From assembly GCF_020514115.1 (NCBI RefSeq), contig NZ_VTKZ01000001.1, positions 62,001 through 126,000 of the forward strand: a stretch of DNA of 64,000 bases, written 5' to 3'. Under the pieces are notes generated by a model. It was given only the letters and a program-made list of their open reading frames with translations, made no database searches and had not been told where the DNA came from. The position numbers and the translations under genes were made by a program. Source of the stretch: Synechococcus sp. MU1642. Its GTDB lineage: Bacteria; Cyanobacteriota; Cyanobacteriia; PCC-6307; Cyanobiaceae. Below are positions 51,405 through 60,771 of the stretch, in pieces (position 1 is the stretch's first letter; every line of letters begins with the position of its first letter).

Positions 51405-52307
51405 ATGTCGAAGCGTCATCCGGTTGTCGCTGTTACCGGTTCTTCCGGAGCGGGAACCAGCACCGTCAAGCGCGCCTTCGAGCACATCTTTGCGAGGGAA
51501 GGCATTACCCCTGCAGTGGTGGAAGGCGATAGCTACCACCGCTACGAGCGGATGCCCATGAAACAGGCCATGGCGGATGCCCTGGCCAAGGGTGAGAACT
51601 TCTCTCACTTCGGCCCTGAGGCCAACCTTTTCGACAAGCTCGAGGAACTTTTCCGCACCTACGGCGAAACCGGTGCTGGTCAGAAGCGCTACTACCTTCA
51701 CAGCGTCGAAGAAGCTGCTGAACACAACGCCCGTCTTGGCGTCAACCTCGAGCCGGGTCAGTTCACGCCTTGGGAAGACATCCCCTCAGGCACTGACGTG
51801 CTGTTCTACGAAGGCCTTCATGGTGGTGTGAAGGGCGAGGGTTACGACGTGTCCGCCCTGGCCGACCTCTTGGTGGGTGTGGTGCCGATCACCAACCTCG
51901 AGTGGATTCAGAAGATCCACCGTGACAACGCTGAGCGTGGTTATTCCGCTGAGGCCATCGTTGATACGATCCTGCGCCGGATGCCTGATTACATCAATCA
52001 CATCTGCCCTCAGTTCAGCCAGACCGACATCAATTTCCAGAGGGTTCCCACTGTGGACACCTCCAATCCCTTCATCTGCCGGAACATTCCCACCCCGGAT
52101 GAAAGCTTCGTGATCATCCACTTCCGCAAAGGTGCTCGTGAGAAGTGGGGGATCGACTTCGGTTATCTGCTGAACATGATCCACGATTCCTTCATGTCGA
52201 GCCCTACCAGCATTGTGGTGAACGGCGGCAAGATGGGTTTCGCCATGGAGCTGATTCTCACCCCGATCATTCACCGCATGATCGAAGAGAAGAACAAGGC
52301 CAGCTGA
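51405..52307 (+). CDS. prk: Phosphoribulokinase, class I (proteobacterial) type
   Basis: Phosphorylates ribulose-5-phosphate to the Rubisco substrate. The 300-aa protein closely follows the class I enzyme of purple bacteria: P-loop TGSSGAGTSTV at 11-21, EGDSYHRYERMPM, LLFYEGLHGG-like FYEGLHGGVKGE, NLEWIQKIHRD and FQRVPTVDTSNPF. It lacks the N-terminal redox Cys pair of the class II enzymes of plants and many cyanobacteria. ATG start; its own transcription unit. Confidence 0.9.
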   Translation: MSKRHPVVAVTGSSGAGTSTVKRAFEHIFAREGITPAVVEGDSYHRYERMPMKQAMADALAKGENFSHFGPEANLFDKLEELFRTYGETGAGQKRYYLHSVEEAAEHNARLGVNLEPGQFTPWEDIPSGTDVLFYEGLHGGVKGEGYDVSALADLLVGVVPITNLEWIQKIHRDNAERGYSAEAIVDTILRRMPDYINHICPQFSQTDINFQRVPTVDTSNPFICRNIPTPDESFVIIHFRKGAREKWGIDFGYLLNMIHDSFMSSPTSIVVNGGKMGFAMELILTPIIHRMIEEKNKAS

Positions 52308-52333
52308 TCGCTTCTCCTACCAACAATCGTCTT

Positions 52334-52339
52334 TACAAT
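52334..52339 (+). promoter_or_regulatory. Possible -10 box
   Basis: TACAAT, embedded in TTTACAATGGG, lies 20 bases upstream of the GTG of the 100-aa gene. No convincing -35 element is visible. Confidence 0.35.
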
Positions 52340-52359
52340 GGGCTCATCTGAGTGATCAG

Positions 52360-52662
52360 GTGGGCTCTATTTCTTTGCCAACGCCCTCCTTTGAAATCCG
52401 TGGAGCCTCGGGGGCGCCATCGACTCCCCGTTGGGACCGTATTGACAGCCGCTCTCTGATCGCCCAGGCCCGTCGAGTTTATTTCGCGTATCTCTCCAGC
52501 AGCCCTGCAGGGCAGGAGCCCCTCGGCGTGGTGGTGGATACGCAAGACCCCGATGGTCGGGTGGTCTTTGAGACCCCTGTTCTTCTGCCGGATGAAGAAT
52601 TTATTGTCATCGATCTGATCCGGGGGCGCACGAGCCGTGGTCGGACCCGATGGAAGGGTTGA
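52360..52662 (+). CDS. Hypothetical protein, 100 aa
   Basis: A GTG-started soluble protein. The N-terminal half is Ser/Pro/Arg-rich (FEIRGASGAPSTPRWDRID). The C-terminal half has a beta pattern (LGVVVDTQDPDGRVVFETPVLLPDEEFIVIDLIRG). No family recognised. It overlaps the start of the broken prepilin peptidase gene by 13 bases, suggesting the two were once co-transcribed. Confidence 0.6.
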   Translation: MGSISLPTPSFEIRGASGAPSTPRWDRIDSRSLIAQARRVYFAYLSSSPAGQEPLGVVVDTQDPDGRVVFETPVLLPDEEFIVIDLIRGRTSRGRTRWKG

Positions 52663-53445
52663 TTCTGGCTTGAACCGGCCTGCTGGGCGCCTGCGTCGGC
52701 AGCTTCACCGATGTGGTGGCCTGGCGCTTGCCCCGCCAGGAATCGGTGGTCTTCCCCGGCAGCCACTGCCCCAAATGCGGCTATGCCATCCGCTGGTATG
52801 ACAACCCCGTTGCTTGGTTGGCTGCTGCTGAGGGGGCGCTGCTGCGACTGTGATGCAGCGATCAGCTGGCGTTACCCCGTAGTGGAAGCCCTTAGTGCCG
52901 GTCTCTGGATCTCGGCGCTGTTGGTGTTGCCTGGTGCTGGAGGGAGCCTGTCTGATTTCTGGCTCCCCTGGGCTGGTCTCCCCTTGATCGCGCTGCTTTT
53001 GCCGCTGGTGTTGATCGATCTGAATCACCTTTGGTTGCCGGTGCCCCTGTGCCGATGGGGGGTGGTGCTGGTCTTGCTCGTCAGCACTGCTGCTGGGATC
53101 CCTGTTCTGGCGAACCATTTGATCACCGCGGTGCTGGCCTTGCTGCTGTTGGAAGGTCTCAGTGCCCTGGCCGAACAGTTGTTGGGACAGCCCGCGCTGG
53201 GCCTGGGCGATGCCAAGTTGGCGGCGTTGGGTGGGGCATGGCTGGGCCCCGGGGGCATCGCAGCGGCGATGGCCCTTGCGGTTGTGTCGGGAGCATTGGT
53301 CGGAAGCACCGCTCGCCTCAGTGGCCGGCTGGGCCCTAGGGAACCGTTCCCCTTCGGTCCCTTCATCGCCCTGGGCATTTGGCTGGTCTGGCTGACCGGT
53401 CCGCAGTGGTGGTGGAGCACCTGGTTGATGTTGTTGGGCGCTTGA
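52650..53445 (+). pseudogene. pilD: Broken type IV prepilin peptidase (pilD)
   Basis: An ATG at 52650 starts MEGLILA, then an in-frame TGA (52671-52673). The frame continues as LLGACVGSFTDVVAWRLPRQ and HCPKCGYAIRWYDN, as in PilD. At 52803-52809 the reading frame changes, and the protein resumes as PLLGWLLLRGRCCDC and ISWRYPVVEALSAG, with the catalytic Asp motifs LIDLNHLWLP and GLGDAKLAALGG to 53445. So one nonsense codon and one frameshift break a gene whose key residues are all still present. Prepilin peptidase processes type IV pilins and competence pseudopilins. Confidence 0.85.
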
Positions 53446-53499
53446 TGAACCAGCTCTATTCCCGGGCCGGCTTTTAATGGTGTGAGCTGACGGCCCTGT

Positions 53500-54381
53500 G
53501 TGTCTCTGTTCGATTGGTTTGCTGATCGCCGCAAGGGTCAGTACGTCGCCAACGTCAAGCAGGAACCGGATGAAGGCGATGGTCTTTGGAGCAAGTGTCC
53601 GGAATGTGCTCAGGTCGTCTATCTCAAAGACCTGAAACTCAATGCCAGTGTTTGCGCTAACTGTGGCTATCACCACCGGATCGACAGTTCTGAACGCATC
53701 GCACTGATTGCGGATCCCGACAGCTTCCAGGTGCTGAATGCGGATCTGGCACCGGTGGATCCTCTTGGATTCAAAGACCGGCGCGCCTATGCCGACCGGC
53801 TGCGGGAAAGTCAGGCTTCGACGGGGCTGCGAGATGGTGTGGTCACCGGGCTCTGCCGTGTGGAAGGCATCCCCATGGGCCTGGCAGCGATGGACTTTCG
53901 CTTCATGGGTGGATCGATGGGCTCGGTGGTTGGGGAGAAAATCACCCGTCTGATCGAGGAGTCCACCGCCCGCAAGCTGCCGCTGCTGATCGTTTGTGCC
54001 TCCGGCGGTGCCCGGATGCAGGAGGGGATGCTCAGCCTCATGCAGATGGCGAAAATCTCCGGCGCGCTGGAACGTCACCGCGAAGCCGAGCTGCTCTACA
54101 TGCCCTTGCTCACCCACCCCACCACGGGAGGTGTGACCGCCAGTTTCGCCATGCTGGGCGACTTGATCCTGGCGGAACCGAAGGCCTTGATTGGTTTTGC
54201 TGGGCGCCGGGTGATCGAGCAGACCCTGAGGGAGAAGCTTCCTGACAATTTCCAGACGGCTGAATATTTGCAGGAGCACGGCTTCGTGGACACGATCGTT
54301 CCTCGCACACAGCTGCGCTCCACCCTGGCCAATCTTCTGCGCCTGCATGGCTGCAAACCGATGGAGCTCACCAGCGCATGA
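53500..54381 (+). CDS. accD: Acetyl-CoA carboxylase carboxyltransferase beta subunit
   Basis: Part of the heteromeric acetyl-CoA carboxylase that makes malonyl-CoA for fatty acids. The N-terminal zinc ribbon has CPECAQ and CANCGY (about residues 33-55). The carboxyltransferase (crotonase-like) core has [29 protein letters not shown] and [17 protein letters not shown]. The 293-aa length is normal. GTG start at 53500. ATGA overlap with the next gene. Confidence 0.95.
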   Translation: MSLFDWFADRRKGQYVANVKQEPDEGDGLWSKCPECAQVVYLKDLKLNASVCANCGYHHRIDSSERIALIADPDSFQVLNADLAPVDPLGFKDRRAYADRLRESQASTGLRDGVVTGLCRVEGIPMGLAAMDFRFMGGSMGSVVGEKITRLIEESTARKLPLLIVCASGGARMQEGMLSLMQMAKISGALERHREAELLYMPLLTHPTTGGVTASFAMLGDLILAEPKALIGFAGRRVIEQTLREKLPDNFQTAEYLQEHGFVDTIVPRTQLRSTLANLLRLHGCKPMELTSA

Positions 54382-54749
54382 TCCGAGCTGGTTGTGTTCT
54401 GATCTTGGCCTTGGTCTGCTGGGTCGCTCCCGTGCTGGCGGGCCCCGTCGAATGGATTGAGGTGCCTGCCACCGACGCGGGCCAGCAGTGGTGGGACCGC
54501 GGCAGTGTGCGCATCGATCGGGATGGATACCGAACCGTGCTCAGCCGGTTCACCCCAGCGGCCACCGAAGATGGAGATCAGCCCTCCGGAGAGCTCTATG
54601 TGATGCAGCTGGACTGCTCCCAGGAGCTGTATCGCGACAAACAGGTCAATGGTTTGCCGCGTTTTCGTGCCCAATGGCAGCCTGCCGGGGATGACGGGCT
54701 GATCACCTCCGTGATTGAGGCTGTCTGCACCGAACCCCTCTCCAGCTGA
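54378..54749 (+). CDS. Exported hypothetical protein, 123 aa
   Basis: A clear signal peptide ([22 protein letters not shown]) followed by a beta-rich domain with a Trp cluster ([23 protein letters not shown]) and two Cys ([18 protein letters not shown]) likely forming a disulfide. Similar short periplasmic proteins are frequent in cyanobacteria. It overlaps accD by four bases, so it is probably co-expressed. Confidence 0.7.
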   Translation: MIRAGCVLILALVCWVAPVLAGPVEWIEVPATDAGQQWWDRGSVRIDRDGYRTVLSRFTPAATEDGDQPSGELYVMQLDCSQELYRDKQVNGLPRFRAQWQPAGDDGLITSVIEAVCTEPLSS

Positions 54750-54750
54750 G

Positions 54751-55833
54751 ATGTCCCCACAACCCCTTGGTGTTGCCGTAGCCGGTCTCGGCTTCGGGGA
54801 GAAGGTGCACCTGCCGGCCCTTGCTGCAGCGACTGATCTTGAGGCAGTGGCGCTTTGGCACCCGCGCCAGGAGCGCTTGGATGCCGCCACGGCCGCCCAT
54901 GGCTTGAAGGGATTCAGCGACTGGGATGCTCTGCTGTCCGATCCCGCGGTGGACGCGGTGATCATCGCTACCCCCCCGGCCCCCCGCTTTGACCTGGCTC
55001 GTCGGGCCCTGGAGGCGGGGAAGCACCTGCTGCTGGAGAAGCCAATCGCGCTGCATGCCGATCAAGCCCGGGAGCTGCAGCGGCTGGCCCTGGCACGTGG
55101 ACTATCGGTGGCTGTGGATTACGAGTACCGTGCCGTTCCCCTGTTCATGCAGGCCGCACGCCTTTTGCAGGCCGGTGCTGTAGGTACCCCCTGGCTGGTG
55201 AAGCTCGACTGGTTGATGGGCAGCCGTGCCGATCCCCAGCGCGGCTGGAACTGGTATGCCCAGGCGGATCAGGGCGGCGGCGTGATTGGAGCCCTCGGAA
55301 CCCATGCCATGGACATGCTGGCCTGGCTGATCGGTCCCCTGGGGGCCGTTGAGGCCTTGAACAGTGTTTCGATCAAGCAACGCCCCCGCCGCGATGGTGG
55401 TCTGGCCGCCGTGGATGCCCCCGATGTGTCGCTGCTGCAGACCGTTGCCCATTGGCAGGGAAGGCAAGACCTGCCGGTGCCGGCACAGGTCAGCCTCAGT
55501 TCCGTGTCACGCAACGGTCGCGGGTTCTGCCTGGATGTGGTGGGGTCCTCGGGATCGCTGCTGCTCAGCAGCACCAATCAGAAGGACTACGTCCATGGCT
55601 TTGAGCTGCAGCACGCCCCGCTCGGTGAGCCCTTCCGCGCGGTGGAGCCCGATGCCGACCTCGCTTTCCCGCAAACCTGGTCGGATGGCCGGATCGCCCC
55701 TGTGGTGCGGGTGCTGGGCGGGTGGGCCGAGAGCATTCGCAGTGGGCAACCGATGCTGCCTGGACTGGCCGAGGGCGTGGCGAGTCGTGTGGCTTGCGAT
55801 CAGGCTGCCCTCGGCACATTGGATCTTGCGTAA
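54751..55833 (+). CDS. Gfo/Idh/MocA-family oxidoreductase
   Basis: A 360-aa NAD(P)-dependent oxidoreductase. The Rossmann motif VAVAGLGFGEKVHLPAL is at 8-24, the LLLEKPIALHADQ (EKP) motif at about 98-110 and the C-terminal domain with GGGVIGALGTHAMDM (the G..GTH.ID-type site) at about 180-195. The family oxidises sugars or reduces related compounds, including some biliverdin reductases; the substrate is not determinable here. ATG at 54751, one base after the previous stop. Confidence 0.87.
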   Translation: MSPQPLGVAVAGLGFGEKVHLPALAAATDLEAVALWHPRQERLDAATAAHGLKGFSDWDALLSDPAVDAVIIATPPAPRFDLARRALEAGKHLLLEKPIALHADQARELQRLALARGLSVAVDYEYRAVPLFMQAARLLQAGAVGTPWLVKLDWLMGSRADPQRGWNWYAQADQGGGVIGALGTHAMDMLAWLIGPLGAVEALNSVSIKQRPRRDGGLAAVDAPDVSLLQTVAHWQGRQDLPVPAQVSLSSVSRNGRGFCLDVVGSSGSLLLSSTNQKDYVHGFELQHAPLGEPFRAVEPDADLAFPQTWSDGRIAPVVRVLGGWAESIRSGQPMLPGLAEGVASRVACDQAALGTLDLA

Positions 55834-55893
55834 CACGCGGTAAAGTTGCCGCCGACTCGTCTTCGACGACCCCAACCCTCCGAGGATTTATCC

Positions 55894-56967
55894 ATGGCGC
55901 TCGTTCCGCTTCGGCTCCTGCTCGACCACGCCGCTGAGAACGGCTATGGCATTCCTGCGTTCAACGTGAACAATCTGGAGCAGGTCCAGGCCATCATGGA
56001 AGCGGCTGACGAGACCGACAGCCCTGTGATCCTCCAGGCTTCCCGCGGTGCCCGCAGCTACGCCGGCGAGATCTTCCTGCGTCACCTGATCCTGGCCGCG
56101 ACCGAGACCTATCCCCACATTCCCGTGGTGATGCACCAGGACCACGGCAACGCCCCTGACACCTGCTACTCCGCTGCCATCAACGGTTTCACCTCCGTGA
56201 TGATGGACGGTTCCCTGGAAGCAGACGCCAAGACTCCCGCCAGCTACGACTACAACGTCAATGTCACCAAGCAGGTGGTGGACTTCGCTCACTCCGTGGG
56301 TGTGAGCGTTGAGGGTGAGCTGGGTTGCCTGGGCTCCCTGGAAACCGGCAAGGGTGAAGCAGAAGACGGCCACGGCTTCGAGGGCGAGCTGTCCAAGGAC
56401 ATGCTGCTCACCGATCCCGCTGAGGCTGCCGACTTCGTTGCCAAGACCAAGTGCGACGCTCTGGCCATCGCCATCGGCACCAGCCACGGCGCTTACAAGT
56501 TCACCCGCAAGCCCACAGGTGAAGTGCTGGCCATCAGCCGCATCGCTGAAATCCACAAAGCCATCCCCAACACCCACCTGGTGATGCACGGCTCCTCCTC
56601 CGTTCCCCAGGAATGGCTGGAGATGATCAACAAGCACGGTGGTTCCATCCCTGAGACCTACGGCGTTCCCGTCGAAGAAATCCAGGAAGGCATCCGAAAC
56701 GGTGTGCGCAAGGTGAATATTGACACCGACAACCGTCTGGCCTTCACCGCCGCTGTGCGTGAAGCCGCCATGGCTGACCCTGCCAACTTCGATCCCCGCC
56801 ACTTCAACAAGCCGGCTCGGAAGTACATGAAGCAGGTCTGCCTCGACCGCTATCAGCAGTTCTGGGCTGCCGGCAATGCCAGCAAGATCCAGCAGCAGAG
56901 CATCACCCACTTCGCCGGCCTGTACGCCAAGGGCGCTCTCGATCCCAAGGCTGCCGTCGCTGCATGA
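55894..56967 (+). CDS. fba: Class II fructose-1,6-bisphosphate aldolase
   Basis: Zinc-dependent aldolase of the Calvin cycle, glycolysis and gluconeogenesis. Zinc and substrate motifs are [61 protein letters not shown] and [13 protein letters not shown], then [11 protein letters not shown]. 357 aa from the ATG at 55894, preceded by GAGGAT. The sequence is rich in strongly preferred codons, fitting high expression. A terminator follows. Confidence 0.96.
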   Translation: MALVPLRLLLDHAAENGYGIPAFNVNNLEQVQAIMEAADETDSPVILQASRGARSYAGEIFLRHLILAATETYPHIPVVMHQDHGNAPDTCYSAAINGFTSVMMDGSLEADAKTPASYDYNVNVTKQVVDFAHSVGVSVEGELGCLGSLETGKGEAEDGHGFEGELSKDMLLTDPAEAADFVAKTKCDALAIAIGTSHGAYKFTRKPTGEVLAISRIAEIHKAIPNTHLVMHGSSSVPQEWLEMINKHGGSIPETYGVPVEEIQEGIRNGVRKVNIDTDNRLAFTAAVREAAMADPANFDPRHFNKPARKYMKQVCLDRYQQFWAAGNASKIQQQSITHFAGLYAKGALDPKAAVAA

Positions 56968-56993
56968 TCATCACGATCAAACGATCGATCACC

Positions 56994-57017
56994 GGGGGCC
57001 GAAAGGCCCCCTTTTTT
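56994..57017 (+). terminator. Intrinsic terminator of fba
   Basis: GGGGGCC (56994-57000) and GGCCCCC (57005-57011) form a 7-bp GC stem with a GAAA tetraloop, followed by six T residues on the plus strand. It lies just after fba. Confidence 0.93.
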
Positions 57018-57054
57018 GTTGCGCTGCTCCTTCGTGAGCGGAGTCAGCCTTTGA

Positions 57055-58008
57055 TCAGGCCATCAGGCTGAGACGGCCGTGGTTGCCATCCAGTTGCGCC
57101 TGCGCTCCCAGGGGCAAGGCCTGGTTGGGCCCTCCATGGCCCAGTGGCAGATTCAGCACCAGTGGAATACCGAGATCGCCAAGCCGTTCTTCAAGGATCT
57201 CGTCCATCGTGAAATCACCCGGAAGGATGTCGTCTTCTGCCCAGCTGAAGCGACCGCACGCCACCCCTGCCAAGTGCTGCAACAGGCCTGCGCTGCGCCA
57301 CTGGGTCAGCATCCGATCGACCCTGTAGGGCGCTTCGCCCACGTCTTCGAGCACCAGGATGGCCCCCTTCAGGGAGGGAAGCCAGGGCGTGCCGATCAGG
57401 TGGGTCGCCACGGTGAGGTTGGTGACCACCAAAGGGCCGCGGGCAATTCCCCGTCGTCGTGACTCGCCCAGCAGGGGCGCCACAGGATGTCCGCAGAGCA
57501 AATCCACCGTGCGTTGCCACTGCGCCTCACTGCCGCCGCTGGATCCATGGATGGCACCCGGTAGCCCAGCGGCCCACTGGGCCAGTAGTAGGGAGCTGGT
57601 GTCGGAGAACCCCAGACTCCATTTGGGATGTCGCGGAAAGCGAAACCCAGCTTCGAGCACACGGGCGCCCCCCCAGCCACCGCCAAGGGTCACCACGGCA
57701 TCCACGGTTGGATCATTCCAGGCTGACTTCAGATCCTGAACCCGTTCCTGGTCGGTTCCCGAGAAATAGCGCCATTGACGGGTGACGGCTTTGGGAGTCT
57801 CCAGATGCCACTGCTGTTCATCACAGCGTTCGCGCAAGGCCTGCAGATCGGTGTCCGGATCCATCCAGGTGCCGGGGTTCACGGTGCGGATGCGCGATCC
57901 AGGCTTGAGGGGTTTCAGCCTGCGCTGGGCAGCCATGCCCAGGGGGGAGAGCAGGGCAGTGATGACGGTGGATGCCCCTGAAATCAGCAGCGTCCGTCTG
58001 GTTGGCAT
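57055..58008 (-). CDS. LD-carboxypeptidase (S66 family)
   Basis: A 317-aa serine peptidase of the LdcA/MccF family, which trims tetrapeptide stems of peptidoglycan. Signature motifs are GFSDTSSLLLAQW (nucleophile Ser region), VLEDVGEAPYRVDRML (catalytic Glu) and LPLGHGGPNQALPLG (catalytic His). The N-terminus has twin Arg (PTRRTLLISGAST) before a hydrophobic stretch, so export is likely, though the Tat motif is incomplete. It shares one base with the purQ stop and is the last gene of the purS-purQ operon. Confidence 0.85.
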   Translation of the reverse strand: MPTRRTLLISGASTVITALLSPLGMAAQRRLKPLKPGSRIRTVNPGTWMDPDTDLQALRERCDEQQWHLETPKAVTRQWRYFSGTDQERVQDLKSAWNDPTVDAVVTLGGGWGGARVLEAGFRFPRHPKWSLGFSDTSSLLLAQWAAGLPGAIHGSSGGSEAQWQRTVDLLCGHPVAPLLGESRRRGIARGPLVVTNLTVATHLIGTPWLPSLKGAILVLEDVGEAPYRVDRMLTQWRSAGLLQHLAGVACGRFSWAEDDILPGDFTMDEILEERLGDLGIPLVLNLPLGHGGPNQALPLGAQAQLDGNHGRLSLMA

Positions 58009-58658
58009 CAGCCCAGCAGGGCTTCCAGCATGCGGCGGCCGTCGGTTCCTCCCGTGGCTGGATCACAGGCCCGCTCCGGGTGGGGCATTAGGCCAAGAAC
58101 ACTGCCGCTGGCATTGGTGATGCCCGCGATGTCGGACACCGACCCATTGGGGTTGTTGCCATAGCTGAGGGCAATGGCGTCTTCGTCCTGAAGCTGCTTC
58201 AGCGTCTCATCGCTGCATTGGTAACGGCCTTCACCGTGGGCGATCGGAAGGGTCAGGGCTCCGTCGTTGTACCCCTGCATCCAGGCCGTGCGTTGGCTCA
58301 CCACCTTGAGGGGTGCGTCCTCACAGATGAAGTGCAGATCCCGGTTTCGGGTGAGTGCACCGGGGAGGAGCCCCAGTTCTGTGAGCACCTGAAATCCGTT
58401 GCAGATGCCGAGCACGCGACCGCCCTTGGCTGCAAAGTCGATCAAGGACTGCAGGGCTGGCGCGAAGCGGGCAATGGCACCGCAACGCAGGTAGTCGCCA
58501 TAGCTGAAACCGCCTGGCAAAACGATGGCGTCAAAGCTGCTGAGGTCGGTCTCCTCATGCCAGACCCGGCGCGTGCTTATCCCCAGGCAACCCTCAGTAG
58601 CCCATTGCACATCCCGATCGCAGTTCGAGCCTGGAAAAACGATGACCCCGATGCTCAT
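58008..58658 (-). CDS. purQ: Phosphoribosylformylglycinamidine synthase subunit PurQ
   Basis: The glutamine amidotransferase subunit of the fourth purine step, giving ammonia to PurL. The 216-aa protein has [12 protein letters not shown]-like [27 protein letters not shown], the nucleophile Cys in GICNGFQVL and the His in [10 protein letters not shown]. It is in an ATGA overlap with purS and overlaps the LD-carboxypeptidase start by one base. Confidence 0.96.
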   Translation of the reverse strand: MSIGVIVFPGSNCDRDVQWATEGCLGISTRRVWHEETDLSSFDAIVLPGGFSYGDYLRCGAIARFAPALQSLIDFAAKGGRVLGICNGFQVLTELGLLPGALTRNRDLHFICEDAPLKVVSQRTAWMQGYNDGALTLPIAHGEGRYQCSDETLKQLQDEDAIALSYGNNPNGSVSDIAGITNASGSVLGLMPHPERACDPATGGTDGRRMLEALLG

Positions 58659-58909
58659 GACTGCTCCAGCTCCAGGGTCCAGTCTTCGATCACCGGGTTG
58701 GCCAGCAAGCGATCACTGAGCAGTTCCAACCTGCGGCGGGCTTCGGCTTCATCAGGAGCCTCCAGCTCCATTTCCACGGCTTTGCCGATGCGCAGTTTGC
58801 TGAGGCCTTCCACCCCAAGTCGTTCAGCGGCACCACGCGCTGCTTCTCCGGCTGGATCGAGCACAGAGGGGCGCAGACGCACGAGGACGCGGGCTTGAAA
58901 ACGCGGCAC
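58655..58909 (-). CDS. purS: Phosphoribosylformylglycinamidine synthase subunit PurS
   Basis: A small scaffold subunit bridging PurQ and PurL. The 84-aa protein has the [17 protein letters not shown] opening and the [20 protein letters not shown] block of the family. GTG at 58909 is used; a TTG three codons upstream is in frame. Divergent from the next plus-strand gene by about 130 bases. Confidence 0.93.
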   Translation of the reverse strand: MPRFQARVLVRLRPSVLDPAGEAARGAAERLGVEGLSKLRIGKAVEMELEAPDEAEARRRLELLSDRLLANPVIEDWTLELEQS

Positions 58910-59039
58910 GATCAGCAACTGGTCTGATCAAATCCTGACAGACACCAAACCCTGAAGAGATCCGGTGCGCCTCAACGGCGTGACCATCGCCCGCCCCCAC
59001 GGTGAAAAGGAGGCCTCTAGCCAGTGTGTTGCCGAGTCG

Positions 59040-59369
59040 GTGTCTGTGTTTCGCATTCAGCTCTGGACAGCTGCTCTGCTGCTGATTGGCAGCTCAGCAG
59101 ATGGCAGCTCAGCAGCAGCGGCCTCGATGCGTTGCCGGATTGCTCAGCAGGCCTGGAGTCCCTGTCGGATGGTTGCCTCCAGTCCTGGAGAGCGCTGGGT
59201 GTTGACCTGGAATCAGCAGCGCGTCGAATTTGTCCATGACGGCAGCGGTCAGATGATGATGCGGGTTGGTCAGGCTGAAGACTGGCTCGAGGTGCAGCCC
59301 TTCTGGACGGTGGATCACAGCCTCTGCTGGGGTTCGGTTTGTGCCACGGGTGTCATCCCGCTGGAGTGA
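59040..59369 (+). CDS. Exported hypothetical protein, 109 aa
   Basis: A GTG start gives a signal peptide (VFRIQLWTAALLLIGSSADGSSAAAA) and a mature domain with four Cys (RCRIAQQAWSPCRMV, HSLCWGSVCATG), probably two disulfides. The frame is open back to 58965, but the Cys/hydrophobic pattern supports the later start; a second GTG lies two codons downstream. Typical of small periplasmic proteins of unknown function in this group. Confidence 0.65.
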   Translation: MSVFRIQLWTAALLLIGSSADGSSAAAASMRCRIAQQAWSPCRMVASSPGERWVLTWNQQRVEFVHDGSGQMMMRVGQAEDWLEVQPFWTVDHSLCWGSVCATGVIPLE

Positions 59370-59407
59370 AACCGGAGTGATAGATCTGAATTGAGGGCAG
59401 ATTCCCC

Positions 59408-59722
59408 ATGGCAGTTTTTTCTCTCCCTTGTTCCAGCTGTGGAACACCCGTTGAGATCCCTGGTCGTTACGGCTTCAAGTTGAAGAGTGCAGGGGTCGCC
59501 AAAACGGTGTGCACCCAATGCCGGCAGGGGGCATTCCTGGCGTCACGACGCGACAACATCTCAGGCCAGATCGCTCTTGGGCCCAGTCCTGGGCGTCGAC
59601 GCTTGATTCCCCTGGTCGCTGCTGTGGCGGCCTCGGCCCTGTTGATCGCCGGTGTCGTTTGGCGTGCTGCCGTGCCGACGGCTCAGGAGGCTTTACCAGT
59701 GAGTGAATCTCCCTCCAGGTAG
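59408..59722 (+). CDS. Zinc-ribbon protein with one membrane helix, 104 aa
   Basis: The N-terminal part has a CxxC pair (CSSCG) and a second CxxC (CTQCR) about 24 residues later, forming a zinc ribbon. A basic linker (GRRRLIP) and a membrane helix (LVAAVAASALLIAGVVW) lead to a short periplasmic tail. No named family. Its end overlaps the convergent mscS gene by 40 bases. Confidence 0.68.
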   Translation: MAVFSLPCSSCGTPVEIPGRYGFKLKSAGVAKTVCTQCRQGAFLASRRDNISGQIALGPSPGRRRLIPLVAAVAASALLIAGVVWRAAVPTAQEALPVSESPSR

Positions 59723-60708
59723 AGCGTCCGGCTCGGGAAGGCAAAATCGATGCCTTCTTCTGCAAAGGCCTCCATGATTCCGAGGTTGATTGCTTGCTGT
59801 TCGTTCATAGCGACCGTGAAATCGCGGGTGTCGATGTAATAAACCAGTTCAAAATTTAAGCTTGAATCAGCGAATTCGGTGAAGTGGCAGCGGTTGAAGG
59901 TGCTGTGCTCCTGAGCATCGATGATGGCTTGAATCATCGTTGGTATCGCCTTCATCTGCTCGGCTGATGTGGTGTAGGTGACGCCAATCGAATAGATCAT
60001 CCGGCGTTGTGCCATTTCGGCGAAGTTGAGGATGGTGGAGCCTGTAAGGGATGAGTTGCTCATCACCACTTGTTCACCGCGCAGGCTGCGCAGATGGGTG
60101 GAGCGAACACCGATGCGTTCCACCGTTGCCGAAGTTGAGCCCACCGTGATGAATTGCCCAACGGTGAAAGGCTTGTCCAGAAGAATCATCAGATAAGCGA
60201 ACAATTCCTGGGCAGGTTCTTTCAGGGCCAAGCCGATGCCGATGCCGCCGGCGCTGAGCAAACCCCAGATCACCGTCATCTTCACGCCCAGGCTCTGCAG
60301 CAGCACCAAGGAGCCGATAGCCCACACCACGGTTCTTAGCAGCGGGAGCAGGCTTTGGAGGAGTTTTTGAAGATCATCTGCGCCTGCACGGCGTGCCAAT
60401 CCGAAAAGGAATCGAGCTCCGATTCGGTTAACCAACCGAATAAGAATGACCGTGCCAACAATCCGTAGCGATGTGTTGTAGGCCCTTTCGATGTTGTTGG
60501 GCAAGCCCAAATCATCCTGCGCAAGGATCAGGGTGACCACCAAACCGAAAGGCACCACCGAAGCGGCTAAGGCGTTGAGCACAAAGTCGTCGAAGTCGGT
60601 TTTGCTCCGCTTCGTGAACCGAGGAAAAACCGTCCTACATAGGAAGACCAGGGCCAGGGTGATGGCTGAACCGATCAGCAGCGTTGTTAAAACACCAGTC
60701 GGATCCAT
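59683..60708 (-). CDS. MscS-family mechanosensitive channel
   Basis: A 341-aa small-conductance mechanosensitive channel that releases solutes on osmotic down-shock. Several N-terminal membrane helices (about 1-150) end in the pore-lining GLLSAGGIGIGLALKEPAQELFAYL, matching the MscS TM3 glycine pattern. The beta domain follows (FTVGQFITVGSTSATVERIGVRSTHLRSL, VVMSNSSLTGSTILNF), and the alpha/beta domain ends the protein. The ATG at 60708 is preferred over one three codons upstream. Confidence 0.88.
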   Translation of the reverse strand: MDPTGVLTTLLIGSAITLALVFLCRTVFPRFTKRSKTDFDDFVLNALAASVVPFGLVVTLILAQDDLGLPNNIERAYNTSLRIVGTVILIRLVNRIGARFLFGLARRAGADDLQKLLQSLLPLLRTVVWAIGSLVLLQSLGVKMTVIWGLLSAGGIGIGLALKEPAQELFAYLMILLDKPFTVGQFITVGSTSATVERIGVRSTHLRSLRGEQVVMSNSSLTGSTILNFAEMAQRRMIYSIGVTYTTSAEQMKAIPTMIQAIIDAQEHSTFNRCHFTEFADSSLNFELVYYIDTRDFTVAMNEQQAINLGIMEAFAEEGIDFAFPSRTLYLEGDSLTGKAS

Positions 60709-60771
60709 CGCGCGCACCGGATATAAGCGTGATTGTCGATGGCCTTGCTGAAGCTGGCAACAAGATCGGGC

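Noticed and set aside
52705-54348. Long minus-strand open frame of 547 codons opposite pilD and accD
   Set aside because: It is antisense to accD, whose zinc ribbon and active-site motifs are clear. The product is Gln/His/Arg-rich with no domain, as expected from high-GC antisense.
55888-56910. Minus-strand open frame of 340 codons opposite fba
   Set aside because: It results from the strong codon bias of the highly expressed aldolase gene; Gly/Val/His-rich with no fold.
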